NCBI RefSeq assembly: GCF_024362485.1
Contig: NZ_CP101456.1
Coordinates: forward strand, 3,844,001-3,908,000
Length of the DNA stretch: 64,000 nt
Direction: 5' to 3'
Source of the DNA: Natronobeatus ordinarius
Lineage (GTDB): Archaea; Halobacteriota; Halobacteria; Halobacteriales; Natrialbaceae
Shown here: piece by piece, positions 62,545-64,000 of the stretch
How the letters are laid out: each line of letters opens with the position of its first letter
Numbering within the stretch: position 1 is the stretch's first letter
Made by a program: the position numbers and the translations under genes
The notes under the pieces: generated by a model
The model's database searches: none
Seen by the model: the letters and a program-made list of their open reading frames with translations, nothing else
What the model was told of the DNA's origin: nothing

Positions 62545-62796
62545 ACTCGATAGTCGTGACGGCGGTTGAAACGACTGTTTCCGGCCGAACCTGACCGTCA
62601 CGACCGCGTACACGTTGGCGTCGGCCGACGGCGAAGTACGGCCGGCGCACGCAAGCGCGGTGGCTACCGGGAGACCGTCCGTACGAGGCGATGTCCCGAT
62701 CCCGGCTTCGTCTCCCGATTGACGCCTCCACAGCAGCGCTCGAGGCTTCGTCAGCGACGGACAGCGTACCGAACCCGGGCGGGCCAGCACTATCCC

Positions 62797-63879
62797 ATGC
62801 AAACCAGCATCGAAGTAGAGTACTGGGTCGTCGACGAGGCAGGGAGGCTCACCGAACCGGGGGCGCTCCTCGACGTCTCCGAGCACGTCGAACCGGAGTT
62901 CGTCGACCCGCTACTCGAGTTGAAGACACCGCCCTGCGAGACGATCGAGGAACTCGGTCGAACGTTCGTCGGCGAACTCGCCGACGTGCTGGCTGTGGCC
63001 GAGCGATCCGGGAAGGGGCTCGTTCCGTTCGGCACGCCGATCAACGGCGGCTCGATCGACCAGCACGCCGGGAAACGAAGCGACATTCAAGAGCGCGTCC
63101 TCGGGGAGAACTTCGGCTACGCCAAGTACTGCGCCGGCACGCACGTCCACGTCGAGAAACGAAACGTGGTCGATCAGCTGAACACGCTCATCGCACTCGA
63201 CCCGGCGCTGGCGTGCTGTAACTCCTCGCCGTACTTCCAGGGACAGCCGATCGCCAGCAGCGCCCGGTCGTACATCTACCGGCGGAAGTGCTACGAGCAC
63301 TTCCCCAAACACGGCCAGCTCTGGGAGTACGCCGAGAACGTCGGCCAGTGGCGTCGCCGCCTCGAGCGCCGCTTCGAGGAGTTCAAAGCGGCGGCGGTGG
63401 CCGAGGGGATCGACCCCGAAGTCGTCGAGGAAGAGTTCACCCCCGACGACGTCGTCTGGACGCCGATCAGGCTCCGCCAGGAGTTCCCGACCGTCGAGTG
63501 GCGCTCGCCCGACGCCACCCTCCCGAGCGAGATCCTCCGGCTCGTCGACGACCTCGGAACCGTGATGGAGACGCTCCACCACACCAACGTGGACGTCGGC
63601 GGCGAGCGGGGATCGGTGACCGAGGACGGAATCACCCTCCCCGAGTTCGACGTCGTCTGCGACCTGGCCGAAGAGGCGATGGTCGACGGGCTCACCTCAC
63701 AGAACGTGCGGGACTACCTCGATCGAATGGGCTTTTCGGTGGCCGACTACGACCCGATCTCGGCGCGAATCGGCGGCCGCGAGCGCGTCGGGCCGGCCGA
63801 CGCCTGCGAACTGCGCCGGGAGTACGCAGACCACCTCGTCCGGGACGTCGACTCCCTGCTCCGGACGGTAGAAGCGTAA
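62797..63879 (+). CDS. gshA: Glutamate-cysteine ligase-like protein (GCS2 family)
   Basis: A 360-residue carboxylate-amine ligase of the GCS2 type. Features include an opening like that of the family (SIEVEYWVVDEAGRL), LLELKTPPCETIEELG, CAGTHVHVEKRNVVDQLNTLIALDPALACCNSSPY, and VEWRSPDATLPSEILRLVDDLGTV. In haloarchaea this group makes gamma-glutamylcysteine, the main low-molecular thiol. The substrate Cys is inferred from that knowledge. ATG 62797 precedes QTSIEVEYW directly, with poorly coding sequence upstream. Confidence 0.8.
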   Translation: MQTSIEVEYWVVDEAGRLTEPGALLDVSEHVEPEFVDPLLELKTPPCETIEELGRTFVGELADVLAVAERSGKGLVPFGTPINGGSIDQHAGKRSDIQERVLGENFGYAKYCAGTHVHVEKRNVVDQLNTLIALDPALACCNSSPYFQGQPIASSARSYIYRRKCYEHFPKHGQLWEYAENVGQWRRRLERRFEEFKAAAVAEGIDPEVVEEEFTPDDVVWTPIRLRQEFPTVEWRSPDATLPSEILRLVDDLGTVMETLHHTNVDVGGERGSVTEDGITLPEFDVVCDLAEEAMVDGLTSQNVRDYLDRMGFSVADYDPISARIGGRERVGPADACELRREYADHLVRDVDSLLRTVEA

Positions 63880-63909
63880 CGCTCGGAACCGTGGGGCCGA
63901 GCGGTCGAA

Positions 63910-64000
63910 TCAGGCGGTCTCGGCGTCGACGGCGTCACGCTGGACGCTCAGTACCTCCTCGTCGTCTACGTCCTGTCCGTTCCCCGTCTCCTCTTCGGCT
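63910..64000 (-). CDS. C-terminal end of an acidic protein (window edge)
   Basis: A minus-strand frame enters at the window edge and stops at 63910. It reads AEEETGNGQDVDDEEVLS then VQRDAVDAETA, which is highly acidic, as expected for haloarchaeal coding sequence. No family can be assigned from about 29 residues. The start is outside the window. Confidence 0.5.
   Translation of the reverse strand, partial: AEEETGNGQDVDDEEVLSVQRDAVDAETA

Noticed and set aside
1-64000. tRNA, rRNA genes and CRISPR arrays
   Set aside because: I looked for T-loop sequences, rRNA cores and regularly spaced repeats by eye and found none convincing; a dedicated tRNA scan was not possible.

Overview
The window comes from a halophilic archaeon (class Halobacteria). 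The GC content is high. Nearly all proteins are strongly acidic. Many genes have a TATA-like box about 25 nt before a leaderless start. Several exported proteins carry twin-arginine or lipobox signals. Archaeal markers are present: TFB, RFC large subunit with a PIP box, form III RuBisCO, AdoCbl-dependent ribonucleotide reductase, GatC/GatA and MenA/C/E. The exact genus cannot be read from the sequence alone. I recognised no rRNA, tRNA or CRISPR array.

Layout. 1-2.5 kb: end of a trp operon (trpF', trpE, trpG). 3.3-6.4 kb: class II ribonucleotide reductase. 6.4-18.5 kb: a catabolic island with a class III aminotransferase, an M24-fold protein that matches bacterial ectoine hydrolase (DoeA/EutD) very closely, a UspA protein, a D-2-hydroxyacid dehydrogenase, an AbgA-like M20 amidohydrolase, a BCCT transporter, a RidA deaminase, an aminotransferase of the 2,4-diaminobutyrate type and an ACT-domain threonine dehydratase-like lyase. 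18.6-23.7 kb: small zinc-ribbon proteins, acidic low-complexity proteins, a second class III aminotransferase and a thioredoxin. 23.8-28.6 kb: form III RuBisCO, an AONS-fold protein lacking the PLP residues, two mini C2H2 zinc fingers and RfcL. 28.6-46.4 kb: two VapBC pairs, regulators, glycine cleavage T/H, MgtC-type membrane protein, succinyl-CoA synthetase, aspartate-type aminotransferase, TFB, GatCA and a frameshifted phosphotransferase. 46.4-54.9 kb: acyl-CoA metabolism and the menA-menC-menE operon. 55.0-57.4 kb: an insertion scar with a truncated Imm49-like gene, a transposase remnant and a 1.4 kb IS4-type element whose transposase is split in frame. 57.4-64 kb: phosphoesterase, exported beta-propeller, membrane protein, amidase and a glutamate-cysteine ligase-like gene.

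Main proposal. Seven copies of one 17-nt element (consensus ACGRWTTCTGTRTAYRN) lie at promoters or start codons in the 6.4-17.3 kb island. Together with the gene content this suggests a co-regulated archaeal system for taking up and degrading ectoine, and perhaps hydroxyectoine: BCCT uptake, ring opening by the DoeA-like enzyme, deacetylation possibly by the M20 enzyme instead of the usual DoeB, and transamination of diaminobutyrate, with RidA plus the PLP lyase dealing with imine or hydroxylated intermediates. The gene families are read from sequence. The pathway and the regulon are inference.
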